A stretch of 19,321 nucleotides of DNA from Bacteroidales bacterium (GCA_030626465.1 DAOUOU010000022.1:1-19321); one strand, 5' to 3'; counted from the stretch's first letter, positions 1 through 8,344 are shown. Numbers and translations are program-made. The notes: a model not told the origin generated them from the sequence alone.

Positions 1-1690
1 CATACGTACTCCCCAGTTGATAATTAGCCTCAAAATCATCCGGGTTGTAATTAAGCAACATCTGATAACCTTTTTTGCGGAAGTCAGGATTAGTTGACGT
101 TGCCAGCATTTTATTCAGGTTGCTATAAGCGAGACCGTATTGCGGAGCGATCCCGAATATCTTTCCATAGCATGTTAAGAGCCTGGAATAATCTTTGTTA
201 TGGTGGTGGTAGGCATTTCCAAGCAAAAGCAAAGCATCTACGTAGTTCGGGTAAATTTCAAGTGCCTTGTTAAGGTATTGAATTGATTGTACAAAGTATG
301 CCTGTTTTTTATTTTCATCTTGTTCATCCAGACCTTTTTCAAGCAGAGCTCCCCCGGCGGTGCAATTTCCCTTGGCACTATTCGAAGAAACTTTAACATC
401 GTGTGTAAATAGTGTAAAGTTATCCTTCCAGACTCGATTACGGATTATTGTTTTTACAGAGAACAGGATAATCAATAGGGTCACCGTAATTCCCGTTAAA
501 TACTTAATTCGACTTTTGATTCTTTTATGAATGAACAATAGATAAAGCAGATATCCTGAAACCAGGGCAAATCCAATTGATGATAAGAATATAAATCGTT
601 CGTTCATAAACGTACCTATATTTACCAACAGATTAGATACAGGCAGTAAAGTAATAAGAAAGAAAGAGACGCCAAAGGCAACAATTTTATCTTTTTTAAA
701 ATAATAAATTGGAACAATGAGCAACACAATATAAATTACCAACGATATCAATACTAACGGATTCGACCAGGATTGCAGACCAATATGGTATGGATAATAG
801 TCGTAAGTTAATGGATGAGGGATAAATAAAAGTTTCAGGTACCAGAACAATGTAAATAATATAGTGGGTAATTTTTGATTTTTAGCAGCTTGCAGGAATG
901 GATTATTCATTAATTCATTGGCCGGGCCCATGGAAAATCCTCCAACAACACTGATCCGAATAACAAGATATACTAACGTACCAGTGACTAAAAACAGAAT
1001 ACCTGTAAAATAGCGGGATCCAATATTTTTATTGAATTTAAGTAAGACCAGTAGTAGGGCAACAGGCAAGATAGCAAATGCATTCTCTTTTGATAAAAGT
1101 GCCAGAAACAATAGTGTTCCCGATGAAATAGCATATTGTATTTTTCCATTCCGAATATAATCCATAAAGAAATTCAGGGCAGTAATTCCCATTATTACAG
1201 ACATCAACTCGTCGCGACCTTTGATATTGGCAATTACCTCGGTATGTACCGGATGGACTGCATAGATCAATGTGCTAAGAAAGGCAACAGGTATAGCTAT
1301 TTCTGTTCTATTGAAAAAGAACAGTAAGTTGCAAATAGTTTTAAATAAAACAAGACACAACAAACTGTAAAGCAGAGCATTGATAAGATGTGACAAAGCA
1401 GGATTATTTTCCCAGAGGGAATATTCAATAGCGAAGCTGACTACTGATAATGGTCTGTACCTACCTCCCTGGACAAGCTCTTTCTTCTTTTTGAAGAAAC
1501 CTGTGAATGTGTCATTTGAGAAAATATCTTTAATTCCTTTTATTCCCTCCTGAACAAAAATATTTTCGGTGATAACAATGGAATCATCGAGTGCATAGTC
1601 ATTACGTAATGTGTTTATATAGAGTAAAAGAGGAATAAAAAATACAAGTGTTTTAAGAAGTTTTGGTTGATGAAATACTTGCTTTAACAT
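1..1690 (-). CDS. Multi-pass membrane protein with C-terminal TPR repeats (glycosyltransferase-like), 3' end cut by window
   Basis: The frame is open from an ATG at 1688-1690 leftward to the window edge, giving about 563 visible residues; the C-terminus is outside. The N-terminus has a hydrophobic helix, then a loop with the motif YALDDSIVITEN and, further on, GGRYRPLSVVSFAIEY. This acidic pair in the first loop followed by R-Y-R-P-L is typical of the bacterial relatives of TMTC/PMT-type C-type glycosyltransferases, which use lipid-linked sugars on the outer face of the membrane. Many hydrophobic segments follow, and roughly positions 1-370 encode TPR-like helices (for example YLNKALEIYPNYVDALLLLGNAY). 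The combination of membrane GT-C-like body plus TPR tail is common in Bacteroidota. It lies 53 bp downstream of the MFS gene on the same strand and could share its transcript. The activity and substrate are inferred only from architecture. Confidence 0.75.
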   Translation of the reverse strand, partial: MLKQVFHQPKLLKTLVFFIPLLLYINTLRNDYALDDSIVITENIFVQEGIKGIKDIFSNDTFTGFFKKKKELVQGGRYRPLSVVSFAIEYSLWENNPALSHLINALLYSLLCLVLFKTICNLLFFFNRTEIAIPVAFLSTLIYAVHPVHTEVIANIKGRDELMSVIMGITALNFFMDYIRNGKIQYAISSGTLLFLALLSKENAFAILPVALLLVLLKFNKNIGSRYFTGILFLVTGTLVYLVIRISVVGGFSMGPANELMNNPFLQAAKNQKLPTILFTLFWYLKLLFIPHPLTYDYYPYHIGLQSWSNPLVLISLVIYIVLLIVPIYYFKKDKIVAFGVSFFLITLLPVSNLLVNIGTFMNERFIFLSSIGFALVSGYLLYLLFIHKRIKSRIKYLTGITVTLLIILFSVKTIIRNRVWKDNFTLFTHDVKVSSNSAKGNCTAGGALLEKGLDEQDENKKQAYFVQSIQYLNKALEIYPNYVDALLLLGNAYHHHNKDYSRLLTCYGKIFGIAPQYGLAYSNLNKMLATSTNPDFRKKGYQMLLNYNPDDFEANYQLGSTY

Positions 1691-1743
1691 AAAAGTGAAG
1701 CTTGATAAAATCCTTTCTAAATTACAAATTTCAATTACTGATC

Positions 1744-2910
1744 CTACTTTTTACGAAGAGAATATACAAGCAAGAAACCTGGTATTAATACTATAAAGCC
1801 GCACAACATCAATGCAAATGATAAACTGATCTTATCAGTATACCACCCAAACAGAGGTCCGAAAGTTGCAAATAATATCCTGATTAGTAAGCTTCGAATT
1901 GATAAAACAGTGGCTCGTACGTTCGAAGAGGTACGTATATTGATTCTTTCTTTCAGTATAGGATGGGCAGTACCTCTTACAAAATAAAATACCAATAGCA
2001 AGGCTATTCCATAAACTGAAACAAACCGGGAAGCAAGAAAAAATCCTCCCGACAGAAAAATCAGGATATAGAGTAAAGAGTTCTTTTTATGGAAGAACTG
2101 ATCGATCTTATGAGAAGAAAGTGATCCAATAGCTACCATTATGTTCAATAATGTCCACAACACTCCGAAATTTGCTTTTTTTATTCCCGTTTCAAATAGA
2201 AATATCTGGGCAAACCAGGCCATGGTAAGACTGGCAAAACCGATGATTGAAGAGAACAAAATATATTTGCTCAATTGTCGGTTTTTCCACAGCGTATCTC
2301 TTACAGTTCCTATAATCGATTTCCAGTTGACTTCTAAATTTATGTTGTGCACTCGCGGTTCAATAATAAACAAGCCTGCGACAAGGGCCACTGCCATCAT
2401 AAGGATCTGGATGCAGTAATAATTTCGCATCGAATCGAAAGCGAGCAGAGTAACAGTAATACCTGCAAGAGCTTCGGATAAGTTTCCTGATGCAGCTATT
2501 CTTCCCTCATATTTGATATAGTCCTTGTGCTTTTTTTCCTGCAGAAGAGAATCATAAAGAAGGGCTGTATCGGTGCCTGAAATAAATCCCTGGCCCAGAC
2601 CCAGTGTAATCTCTGCCAGTAAAAATCCCAAAAACCCAAAAGACAGGGAATAAGCCGAAAATCCAATCAGACCGAAAAACAATCCGAGAAGCATGGTTTT
2701 TTTTCTTCCCCATGCATCAGACAAATAGCCTGAAGGTATCTCAACAGCAAAAATAATTAACGAATACACTGCATGAAGTAAGAACAGATCAAAATTGTCG
2801 AGATTGTTCTCTTCGTAAAATAGTTTCACAATTGGCATATACAACATAAACCATTTGCATATCTTTATGATGTATAGAATAGGGATATTAAATGAAACTC
2901 CTGAAGCCAT
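1744..2910 (-). CDS. MFS transporter
   Basis: A 388-residue protein with about 12 hydrophobic segments, the normal size of a major facilitator superfamily permease. The loop between helices 2 and 3 carries a clear MFS motif A (GYLSDAWGRKKTML, residues about 61-74), and the central loop around residues 185-210 is hydrophilic, as expected between the two six-helix halves. An acidic-residue-containing helix (EIPSGY, about residue 57) precedes motif A. It should sit in the inner membrane and act as a proton- or ion-coupled exporter or importer; the substrate cannot be read from the sequence. The gene diverges from the sensor gene at 3154, and the 243-bp space between them holds a 9-bp inverted repeat that could be a control site. 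Confidence 0.9.
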   Translation of the reverse strand: MASGVSFNIPILYIIKICKWFMLYMPIVKLFYEENNLDNFDLFLLHAVYSLIIFAVEIPSGYLSDAWGRKKTMLLGLFFGLIGFSAYSLSFGFLGFLLAEITLGLGQGFISGTDTALLYDSLLQEKKHKDYIKYEGRIAASGNLSEALAGITVTLLAFDSMRNYYCIQILMMAVALVAGLFIIEPRVHNINLEVNWKSIIGTVRDTLWKNRQLSKYILFSSIIGFASLTMAWFAQIFLFETGIKKANFGVLWTLLNIMVAIGSLSSHKIDQFFHKKNSLLYILIFLSGGFFLASRFVSVYGIALLLVFYFVRGTAHPILKERINIRTSSNVRATVLSIRSLLIRILFATFGPLFGWYTDKISLSFALMLCGFIVLIPGFLLVYSLRKK

Positions 2911-2937
2911 CTAAAAATAATTGGCGTAAAAATAGAT

Positions 2938-2968
2938 CTTTTGCAAGCATTAATAGGTGTTGCAAAAG
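2938..2968. promoter_or_regulatory. 9-bp inverted repeat in divergent intergenic region (candidate operator)
   Basis: CTTTTGCAA (2938-2946) and TTGCAAAAG (2960-2968) are exact reverse complements separated by 13 bp. The repeat lies 28 bp upstream of the MFS start and in the only space between the divergent MFS and sensor genes. The geometry suits a dimeric repressor site, or a small hairpin in the MFS leader. No cognate regulator is encoded next to it. Confidence 0.35.
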
Positions 2969-3153
2969 TTATTAATTGTTTAATACTCTTGGTAAACCTT
3001 ACACATAGTTAATAAACTCAGAGGCTGTGTTGTTTAATTCTATTAAAAAAACATTTTTTTTTGCTAAATTGATCTCAATATTGGTATGCGGGTTGAATTT
3101 TTTTCTTAATCCCGGCTATTCATTTCACCAGATTGCTGTAAAACAATACTCAT

Positions 3154-5811
3154 ATGAACAGTGAAAAAAGACAATTTTTAAGAATATTCAATCCAGGCAA
3201 CTATAAGCTAGGAACCAGAATCCATATGCTGATATTCTCTGTTGCGCTGGTAACACTCACTGCAGTTATGTTAGTCGGGTATTTCATGATACGTTCAACA
3301 ATGATGGAAAATTCTGCACAGCATCTTGAGGAATTAACCTATTTAAAAAGCTCATCAATTGAAAAAGCGTTTGGTTCGATAAATAAAAAGCTTCTTAAAT
3401 TTTCAGGAGATGAAAAATTGCGGGAGGCCGTAAATGAGTTCAACACTGCATTTACACAGTTAGAAGAAGATAAATCTGATATTTTATGGTCTGATAGTAT
3501 TCATGCAGTTCGTAATCACCTGAAGGAATATTATTCGAATGTGTTAGCAGAAAATGCACCTATTACAGGTAATAATTTAATAGATTATTTCCCCGAAAGT
3601 GACAATGTAATACTATTCCAATACATCTATCATTACCTGAATCCTAAACCCCTGGGTGAAAAAGATAAATTCATTTCTTCGGGAGATTATTATTCTTATT
3701 CAAGAGCTCTTGCCCGCTATCATCCGTTTTTAAAAGGTTTTAAAGATGAGATCCATGCAACAGATTTATTTCTTGTGGAGCCGTCAAAGGGTGATATAGT
3801 ATATTCCTCTTCTAAAAATATTGATTTTGCTACTAACTTATACGAAGGAAGTTTCAAACGCAGTGCACTTTCTGATGCTTTTCGACAAGCAGTATCTTCT
3901 TCGGACAAGAAAACTTATTACATTGATTTTTCAAGCTACGTTGCTACTCTGGATAAACCGGTTGCATTTCTCTCGGTTCCTGTCTATTTTTTTAGTGAGT
4001 TGATCTCAGTTCTGATTGTCCAGTTTGATTCAAAGATCTTTGATGAAGTGTTATACGATCAGTATATGCTCTCAAAAACTGGTTCTTTAGAGTATACAGT
4101 AGTTGGGGAGGATATTGCTCTAAGGAATAATCCGCGTGGTTTCCTTTCTGACAAAGCAAACTATTTATCTCAAATAAAACAAAAGGCAAACAGGAAGGAA
4201 TTTGAGAAAATTCTTATATATGAGAAATTGAATGATATGGTGATGTTTGTGAAATATCCGGAGAATGTAAAGAGTAAATTGCTGAATGAAGGCGTAATCC
4301 GGGTAAAGGATTATAATAATGTGAAGGTCCTGGCAAGTTCCAAAAAACTGGATATTGTTGGCGCAGATCTGTATCTTATTACCAAGATGAATCAATCGGA
4401 AGCCATTACTGATATTTTCAGGCAGGCCAATTATTCCTTTATCATAATACTTTTCATTTTAGTTATCATATTTATCCTTGCGAAAAATTTTAGCGGAGCA
4501 ATTTCATCACGCATTAAAAAATTGTATGAGGCTTTGGGATTGCTTTATCACGGTGAAAAGTCAAACGCGGTTGATCCGGGAATCAGAGATGAACTGGGTG
4601 ATACCATTGAGGCTTATAACAATCTCAGGAAAAGAATTAACGAAGCGGCAACTTTCGCCATAGAAATGAGTGAAGGCAATTATAATCACACCTTTAATAC
4701 CCTGGGTGAAAAAGACGGACTGGGGAATTCCCTCAGTATTCTGAAAGAAAAGATGATCCAATCACGTGACGAACATGATCAGCGCGCACAGGAAGATGAT
4801 ATCAGAAACTGGATCAACACAGGTGTTGCAAAGTTTAATGATCTGCTTCGGCAAAACAATGACAACCTTAATGAACTGGCCTATAGTATTATCGAAAACC
4901 TGGTGAAATACCTGGACGCGAATCAGGGAGGAGTTTTTCTTGTTGAGGGAGATAAAGAGGAAAAAAAGATTAACCTGATTGCCAGTTATTCCTATGACAG
5001 AAGAAAATATCTTGAAAAGACAATTGAGATTGGAGAGGGCCTGCTGGGTAATGTCTACCTGGAAAAATCACCCATATACCTGAAAGAAATACCGGAGGAC
5101 TATATTGAAATTACTTCAGGATTAGGACGAAGTAAGCCAGGTTGCTTATACATTGCTCCGTTGAAAATAGACGAGGATGTACTCGGTATGATTGAGGTTG
5201 CTTCTTTCAATGCACTGGAACCTCATCATATTGAGTTTATTACAAAGGCATCAGAGAGCATTGCAGGGACTTTTGTAAGTGTGCGGTTAAATATGCAAAC
5301 TTCTATATTGCTTGAAGAATCGAACCGCAGAGCAGAAGAGAATGCACAACAGGAAGAAGAAATGCGCCAAAATCTTGAAGAGATGAAGGCTACCCAGGAA
5401 GAAGTGGCACGGCTCAGACAGGATGATGAAAAACGTACGAAGGAGATGCAGTTGATCGTTGACAATACCAGGAAAATGTTAAAGAACATGCTTGACTCAA
5501 TTCCCGGGGGTTATGTATTGAAGGACCAGAACGGAGTAGTACATTTAATTAATAAGGCGGGTGCAGAATACTACGGACAATCAGTTGAAAAAGTGACCGG
5601 AAAGACGGATCATGAATTGCTTGATGCTAAGATTTATGAAGGAGAGCATAAGTTAGATATGAAGACAATAGAAAGCGGGGAGCAGGAATATACCGAAGAA
5701 CTTGAAATAAAAGGAAAAAAGAAAAAATATAAAGTTATTAAAAAGCTTTTCGAGATAACAGAAATAAATCAAACAGGCATTTTAACTATTAGGATTGCTG
5801 AAAGGAAATAA
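3154..5811 (+). CDS. Membrane sensor protein: extracytoplasmic domain-HAMP-GAF-coiled coil-PAS, no output domain
   Basis: This 885-residue protein starts with a short basic segment and TM helix 1 (about residues 24-46). A periplasmic sensing region of roughly 375 residues follows, perhaps a double-Cache fold, then TM helix 2 (about 427-447, rich in I/L/F) and a HAMP-like segment to about 500. A GAF domain occupies about 565-705, introduced by the segment WINTGVAKFNDLLRQNNDNL, which is familiar from Bacteroidota sensor kinases. A charged coiled coil (about 714-770, with QEEEMRQNLEEMKATQEE) leads into a PAS domain (about 772-880, SIPGGYVLKDQNGVV). No histidine-kinase, GGDEF, receiver or methyl-accepting domain follows: the protein ends with the PAS fold. 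It probably senses an external ligand and signals through a partner. The ankyrin gene starts 8 bp downstream, so the two are likely co-transcribed. Domain limits are estimates. Confidence 0.85.
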   Translation: MNSEKRQFLRIFNPGNYKLGTRIHMLIFSVALVTLTAVMLVGYFMIRSTMMENSAQHLEELTYLKSSSIEKAFGSINKKLLKFSGDEKLREAVNEFNTAFTQLEEDKSDILWSDSIHAVRNHLKEYYSNVLAENAPITGNNLIDYFPESDNVILFQYIYHYLNPKPLGEKDKFISSGDYYSYSRALARYHPFLKGFKDEIHATDLFLVEPSKGDIVYSSSKNIDFATNLYEGSFKRSALSDAFRQAVSSSDKKTYYIDFSSYVATLDKPVAFLSVPVYFFSELISVLIVQFDSKIFDEVLYDQYMLSKTGSLEYTVVGEDIALRNNPRGFLSDKANYLSQIKQKANRKEFEKILIYEKLNDMVMFVKYPENVKSKLLNEGVIRVKDYNNVKVLASSKKLDIVGADLYLITKMNQSEAITDIFRQANYSFIIILFILVIIFILAKNFSGAISSRIKKLYEALGLLYHGEKSNAVDPGIRDELGDTIEAYNNLRKRINEAATFAIEMSEGNYNHTFNTLGEKDGLGNSLSILKEKMIQSRDEHDQRAQEDDIRNWINTGVAKFNDLLRQNNDNLNELAYSIIENLVKYLDANQGGVFLVEGDKEEKKINLIASYSYDRRKYLEKTIEIGEGLLGNVYLEKSPIYLKEIPEDYIEITSGLGRSKPGCLYIAPLKIDEDVLGMIEVASFNALEPHHIEFITKASESIAGTFVSVRLNMQTSILLEESNRRAEENAQQEEEMRQNLEEMKATQEEVARLRQDDEKRTKEMQLIVDNTRKMLKNMLDSIPGGYVLKDQNGVVHLINKAGAEYYGQSVEKVTGKTDHELLDAKIYEGEHKLDMKTIESGEQEYTEELEIKGKKKKYKVIKKLFEITEINQTGILTIRIAERK

Positions 5812-5819
5812 AGGTAATC

Positions 5820-6500
5820 ATGAAAATCAACAAATTTAAGCGGGTTGTATTATTATTTGTGCTTGTATTTATTACAACAACAGGTAGCTTACTGGCCCAG
5901 GAACTCTATGACAAGGTTACAGAGAATGATATTGAAGCTGTAAATAAACTGCTGGCGGCAGGCGCTGATATTAATGAACAGGTTGAAGTGGGTGGTGCAG
6001 GAAACATGACACCGCTTCTTGCGGCTTGCTTTTATCGTTATGAAGATATGGCAAAACTGTTAATTTCAAAAGGTGCTGATGTTAATGTTAAAACAAGTAG
6101 AGGAGAAACACCGTTAATGGGGGCGTGCTTTTTTTCAGAGGAGGTTGCCATGCTATTAGTGTCAAAGGGTGCTGATATTAATCCAATTCAGGGAACCGGA
6201 CCGTTTACATACTGTATTAGTGGTATTGTGCAGGGAGCAGTATCAACCGATCTTGCTGAATTCTTTTTGTCTAAGGGAGCGAATGTTGATGAAGCTCCGA
6301 CCTCAGGTGAAATTGCCGGATACACTTCTCTTATTCTGGCAGCAAGCAGCGAACAATATGATCTTGTTAAGTTTTTAATTGACAAAGGTGCAGATGTAAA
6401 TGCTAAAGCTAATGATGGTTCTACCGCACTTAGTATAGCTTCAAAAGGAAACGATGCTGCAATGGTCAAATTACTGAAGGACCTTGGTGCAAAAGAATAG
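5820..6500 (+). CDS. Secreted ankyrin-repeat protein
   Basis: A 226-residue protein with an N-terminal signal peptide (basic MKINKFKR, hydrophobic core, likely cleavage after ...SLLAQ near residue 27). The rest is about six ankyrin repeats, recognisable from repeated LLISKGADVNVK-type turns (for example AAGADINEQ, SKGADVNVK, SKGADINPI, SKGANVDEA, DKGADVNAK) and the TPL/TAL starts of the helix pairs. Ankyrin repeats bind other proteins; with a signal peptide this one should work in the periplasm or outside the cell. The start follows an AAAGG sequence and lies 8 bp after the stop of the HAMP-GAF-PAS sensor, so translation may be coupled. A role as periplasmic partner of the sensor's extracellular domain is a reasonable inference from gene order only. 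Confidence 0.85.
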   Translation: MKINKFKRVVLLFVLVFITTTGSLLAQELYDKVTENDIEAVNKLLAAGADINEQVEVGGAGNMTPLLAACFYRYEDMAKLLISKGADVNVKTSRGETPLMGACFFSEEVAMLLVSKGADINPIQGTGPFTYCISGIVQGAVSTDLAEFFLSKGANVDEAPTSGEIAGYTSLILAASSEQYDLVKFLIDKGADVNAKANDGSTALSIASKGNDAAMVKLLKDLGAKE

Positions 6501-6511
6501 ATATGCCCGGT

Positions 6512-6523
6512 CGTTAGCTAACG
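6512..6523. repeat. 12-bp perfect palindrome CGTTAGCTAACG between convergent genes
   Basis: The palindrome lies between the stop codons of the ankyrin gene (6500) and the fic gene (6526), which converge here. It shares TTAGCTAAC with the outer core of the attC-like site at 16820-16828, so it may be a relict recombination core. It is too short and has no T-tract of its own to be a convincing terminator. Confidence 0.3.
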
Positions 6524-6525
6524 TT

Positions 6526-7650
6526 TTAATAAAATAATTTTAAATATTTATCAAATAAATATATCTTCTTTCTTTTTCCTCCGGTAACTTCTCTTAATAC
6601 ACCTAAGTTTTCTAGTTCATTTATTAGTTTGTATGCTGTTGGAGCTGATAATTTAGTTAATTCAATAACAATTGGCGCATCAATTATTGGCCTTTGATAT
6701 AGATAATCCATGATTTTTAAAGCAGAAACTGAGCGACTTCCTAGGCTTTGAACTCCATTCTCAATATCATTTTTTAGTTTTAAAATTTTATCAAAAGTAT
6801 CTATGCCTTTCTTGGCTGTTTCTATTATTCCAACCAAAAAGAATTTGAACCATTGAGTAATATCATTTTTTTCTCTGACACGAGTAAGATTGTCATAATA
6901 AAGAGTTCTATTTCTTTCGAAAAAATCTGATAAGTATAAAATTGGCTTTTTCAATATCTCTTTTTCGATTAAATATAGAGTAATTAATAATCGACCTACT
7001 CTACCATTCCCATCCAAAAATGGATGAATTGTTTCAAATTGATAATGAATTAAAGCTATTTTGAGCAAATCAGGAAAAAATACTTCATTATTATGTGCAA
7101 ACTTTTCCAGATCACTCATTAATTCATGCAATGAATTATGTATAGGAGGAATAAATGTTGCATCATTTATTGACGCCCCACCAATCCAATTCTGACTTGT
7201 TCGAAAAATACCAGGTTGCTTATGCTTTCCCCGAACTCCTTTTAGTAATGTTTTATGAGTTGCTTTTATTAATCGAGATGAAAATGGGATTTCTTTAAGA
7301 GATTCAATAGCCTTATTTAATGCAGAAATATAATTTTGGACCTCTTCCCAATCATCTCTCTTTTCTACAGAAACATGTTCTTTATCTAATAAAGCATCTT
7401 CAATACTGGTATGAGTTCCTTCAATTTTATTTGATTGTATTGCTTCCTTTATGACATGCATGCTAATAAATAAGTCAATATTGGGAATATATTCAGAATA
7501 CATGTCTAATCTACCCAAATGTCTATCTGCTTGACTTAACAGACTAAGTAGTTCCATATTCTCAATTACCCAAGAATTGTTAATTAATGCAGGTTGAAAA
7601 CTTTTATATGTTCCCTGATTAATAAAGGTTCCAGATTTAAAGTTCTTCAT
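6526..7650 (-). CDS. Fic family protein (probable AMP-transferase) with inhibitory helix and C-terminal winged helix
   Basis: Starting at the ATG at 7650 gives 374 residues. The Fic catalytic loop HPFLDGNGRVGR is intact (about residues 209-220), with the catalytic His, the acidic residue that binds Mg and the Gly-Asn-Gly-Arg anion hole. The N-terminal helix carries SNKIEG (about 73-78), matching the (S/T)xxxE(G/N) inhibitory motif of class II Fic proteins, so the enzyme should be self-inhibited in cis. The flap (IGGASINDATFIPP) is present, and the C-terminus (about 305-374) looks like a winged helix. Fic enzymes usually move AMP from ATP onto target hydroxyls; the target here is unknown. A TTG start at 7677 would add nine residues, but it overlaps the -7 element of a promoter, so the ATG is preferred. 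The gene is clearly richer in A+T than its left neighbours, suggesting transfer. Confidence 0.92.
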   Translation of the reverse strand: MKNFKSGTFINQGTYKSFQPALINNSWVIENMELLSLLSQADRHLGRLDMYSEYIPNIDLFISMHVIKEAIQSNKIEGTHTSIEDALLDKEHVSVEKRDDWEEVQNYISALNKAIESLKEIPFSSRLIKATHKTLLKGVRGKHKQPGIFRTSQNWIGGASINDATFIPPIHNSLHELMSDLEKFAHNNEVFFPDLLKIALIHYQFETIHPFLDGNGRVGRLLITLYLIEKEILKKPILYLSDFFERNRTLYYDNLTRVREKNDITQWFKFFLVGIIETAKKGIDTFDKILKLKNDIENGVQSLGSRSVSALKIMDYLYQRPIIDAPIVIELTKLSAPTAYKLINELENLGVLREVTGGKRKKIYLFDKYLKLFY

Positions 7651-7674
7651 AAAAAGAATATTAATTTCTTTTAT

Positions 7675-7704
7675 CAAAATTAGCTTTATTTAAAAATATA
7701 TCAA
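7675..7704 (-). promoter_or_regulatory. Bacteroidota-type promoter of the fic gene
   Basis: On the minus strand TTG (7702-7704) is followed after 19 bp by TAATTTTG (7675-7682), an exact fit to the Bacteroidota consensus TTG-N19-TAnnTTTG. Transcription would begin near 7668, giving a leader of about 18 nt before the ATG at 7650. This argues against the upstream TTG start codon at 7677. Confidence 0.7.
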
Positions 7705-7818
7705 ATTATTTAAATAAGAAAATATTTAATTAAATTATTTATTGAATATTTAAATAGAATGCTCGTTTCGAAATGTTGAGTTGTTTATATCAATACCTTT
7801 TAGTTGAATACTTCCATA

Positions 7819-7941
7819 ATGCGTAAACATCAGGCAGATTATTCGCTCAAACAAGCCATTGCACAGGCCGCTCATGATCCTCCTGCTTATTGTTTTTTCT
7901 GGCATCGCGGTGAAAATATGAAGTTAACATTTGTTCAATAA
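7819..7941 (+). CDS. Possible small protein or gene fragment (40 aa)
   Basis: An ATG-started frame of 40 codons reads MRKHQADYSLKQAIAQAAHD followed by PPAYCFFWHRGENMKLTFVQ and a TAA stop. The composition looks protein-like: an amphipathic helix, then an aromatic/Cys strand. There is no clear Shine-Dalgarno. It may be the 5' end of a longer gene cut by deletion rather than a complete small protein. I do not recognise the family. A 14-bp stretch inside it (7868-7881) recurs inverted at 8287-8300. Confidence 0.3.
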   Translation: MRKHQADYSLKQAIAQAAHDPPAYCFFWHRGENMKLTFVQ

Positions 7942-8140
7942 AGCGGCGGTTATTTGAGTACTGAATATTCCTTTAATTAACTTATTGTGTTGAATAGTGA
8001 CAATTTTTATCTGGACAAGACACAGATCAGGATAATAGATATTTAGATTAATTGCAAACAGAATGATCAAAAGCTAATCCTACCCAGATGGTTTCTTAAA
8101 AGCCAAATAATTTCATAAATTTGCAGCCATTCTTAAAATC
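7942..8140. other. Gene-free spacer upstream of tRNA-Arg
   Basis: No credible reading frame is seen. The only signal found is a -7-like element TAAATTTG at 8116-8123, listed separately, which fits a promoter for the tRNA gene. Confidence 0.5.
8116..8123 (+). promoter_or_regulatory. Probable -7 element for tRNA-Arg
   Basis: TAAATTTG matches the Bacteroidota -7 consensus TAnnTTTG and lies 17 bp before the mature tRNA 5' end, which would put the start of transcription a few bases ahead of the tRNA. I see no good TTG at the usual distance upstream. Confidence 0.45.
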
Positions 8141-8214
8141 GGTCTCGTAGCTCAGTTGGATAGAGCAACAGCCTTCTAAGCTGTGGGTCGCAGGTTCGAA
8201 TCCTGCCGGGATCA
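8141..8214 (+). tRNA. tRNA-Arg (anticodon TCT)
   Basis: The 74-nt sequence folds as a standard tRNA. The acceptor stem is GGTCTCG with CGGGATC (two G-U pairs), the D arm GCTC...GAGC, the anticodon arm ACAGC-CTTCTAA-GCTGT with TCT at positions 34-36, and the T arm GCAGG-TTCGAAT-CCTGC. The discriminator base is A, and CCA is not encoded. It should decode AGA and AGG. The last 15 bases of the T arm and acceptor are duplicated at 8330-8344, suggesting past use as an integration site. Confidence 0.97.
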
Positions 8215-8344
8215 CTTGAAACAAGCTTCACTGAAAATGTGAGGCTTTTTATATGTTAAAAATCTTGGTTAAAGATTAAATCAGGCAGGATCATGAGCGG
8301 ATTTTGAGGGTAGGCAAGCGGGAGTGAATAATCCTGCCGGGATC
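8199..8344. repeat. 15-bp direct repeat of the tRNA-Arg 3' end (attachment-site scar)
   Basis: AATCCTGCCGGGATC occurs at 8199-8213 inside the tRNA and again at 8330-8344 outside it, in the same orientation, 131 bp apart. Tyrosine recombinases of islands and phages typically leave such copies of a tRNA 3' end. The short gap and absence of an integrase gene suggest a deleted or collapsed element. Confidence 0.6.
8223..8250 (+). terminator. Intrinsic terminator of tRNA-Arg
   Basis: AAGCTTCAC (8223-8231) pairs with GTGAGGCTT (8239-8247), a 9-bp stem with one G-U pair and a 7-nt loop, directly followed by TTT. It begins 9 nt after the tRNA and fits a Rho-independent terminator. Confidence 0.75.

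Larger units (their letters stand above)
7868..8300. repeat. 14-bp inverted repeat pair flanking tRNA-Arg
   Basis: CCGCTCATGATCCT at 7868-7881 is the reverse complement of AGGATCATGAGCGG at 8287-8300. A little more matches if a 3-bp gap is allowed. The arms sit on either side of the tRNA gene in otherwise gene-poor DNA and may be fragments of one duplicated, inverted segment. Confidence 0.4.

Noticed and set aside
7819..7941. Assigning the 40-aa frame to a NADAR-like family because of the CFFWH segment.
   Set aside because: Five residues are far too few to name a family; it is left unassigned.
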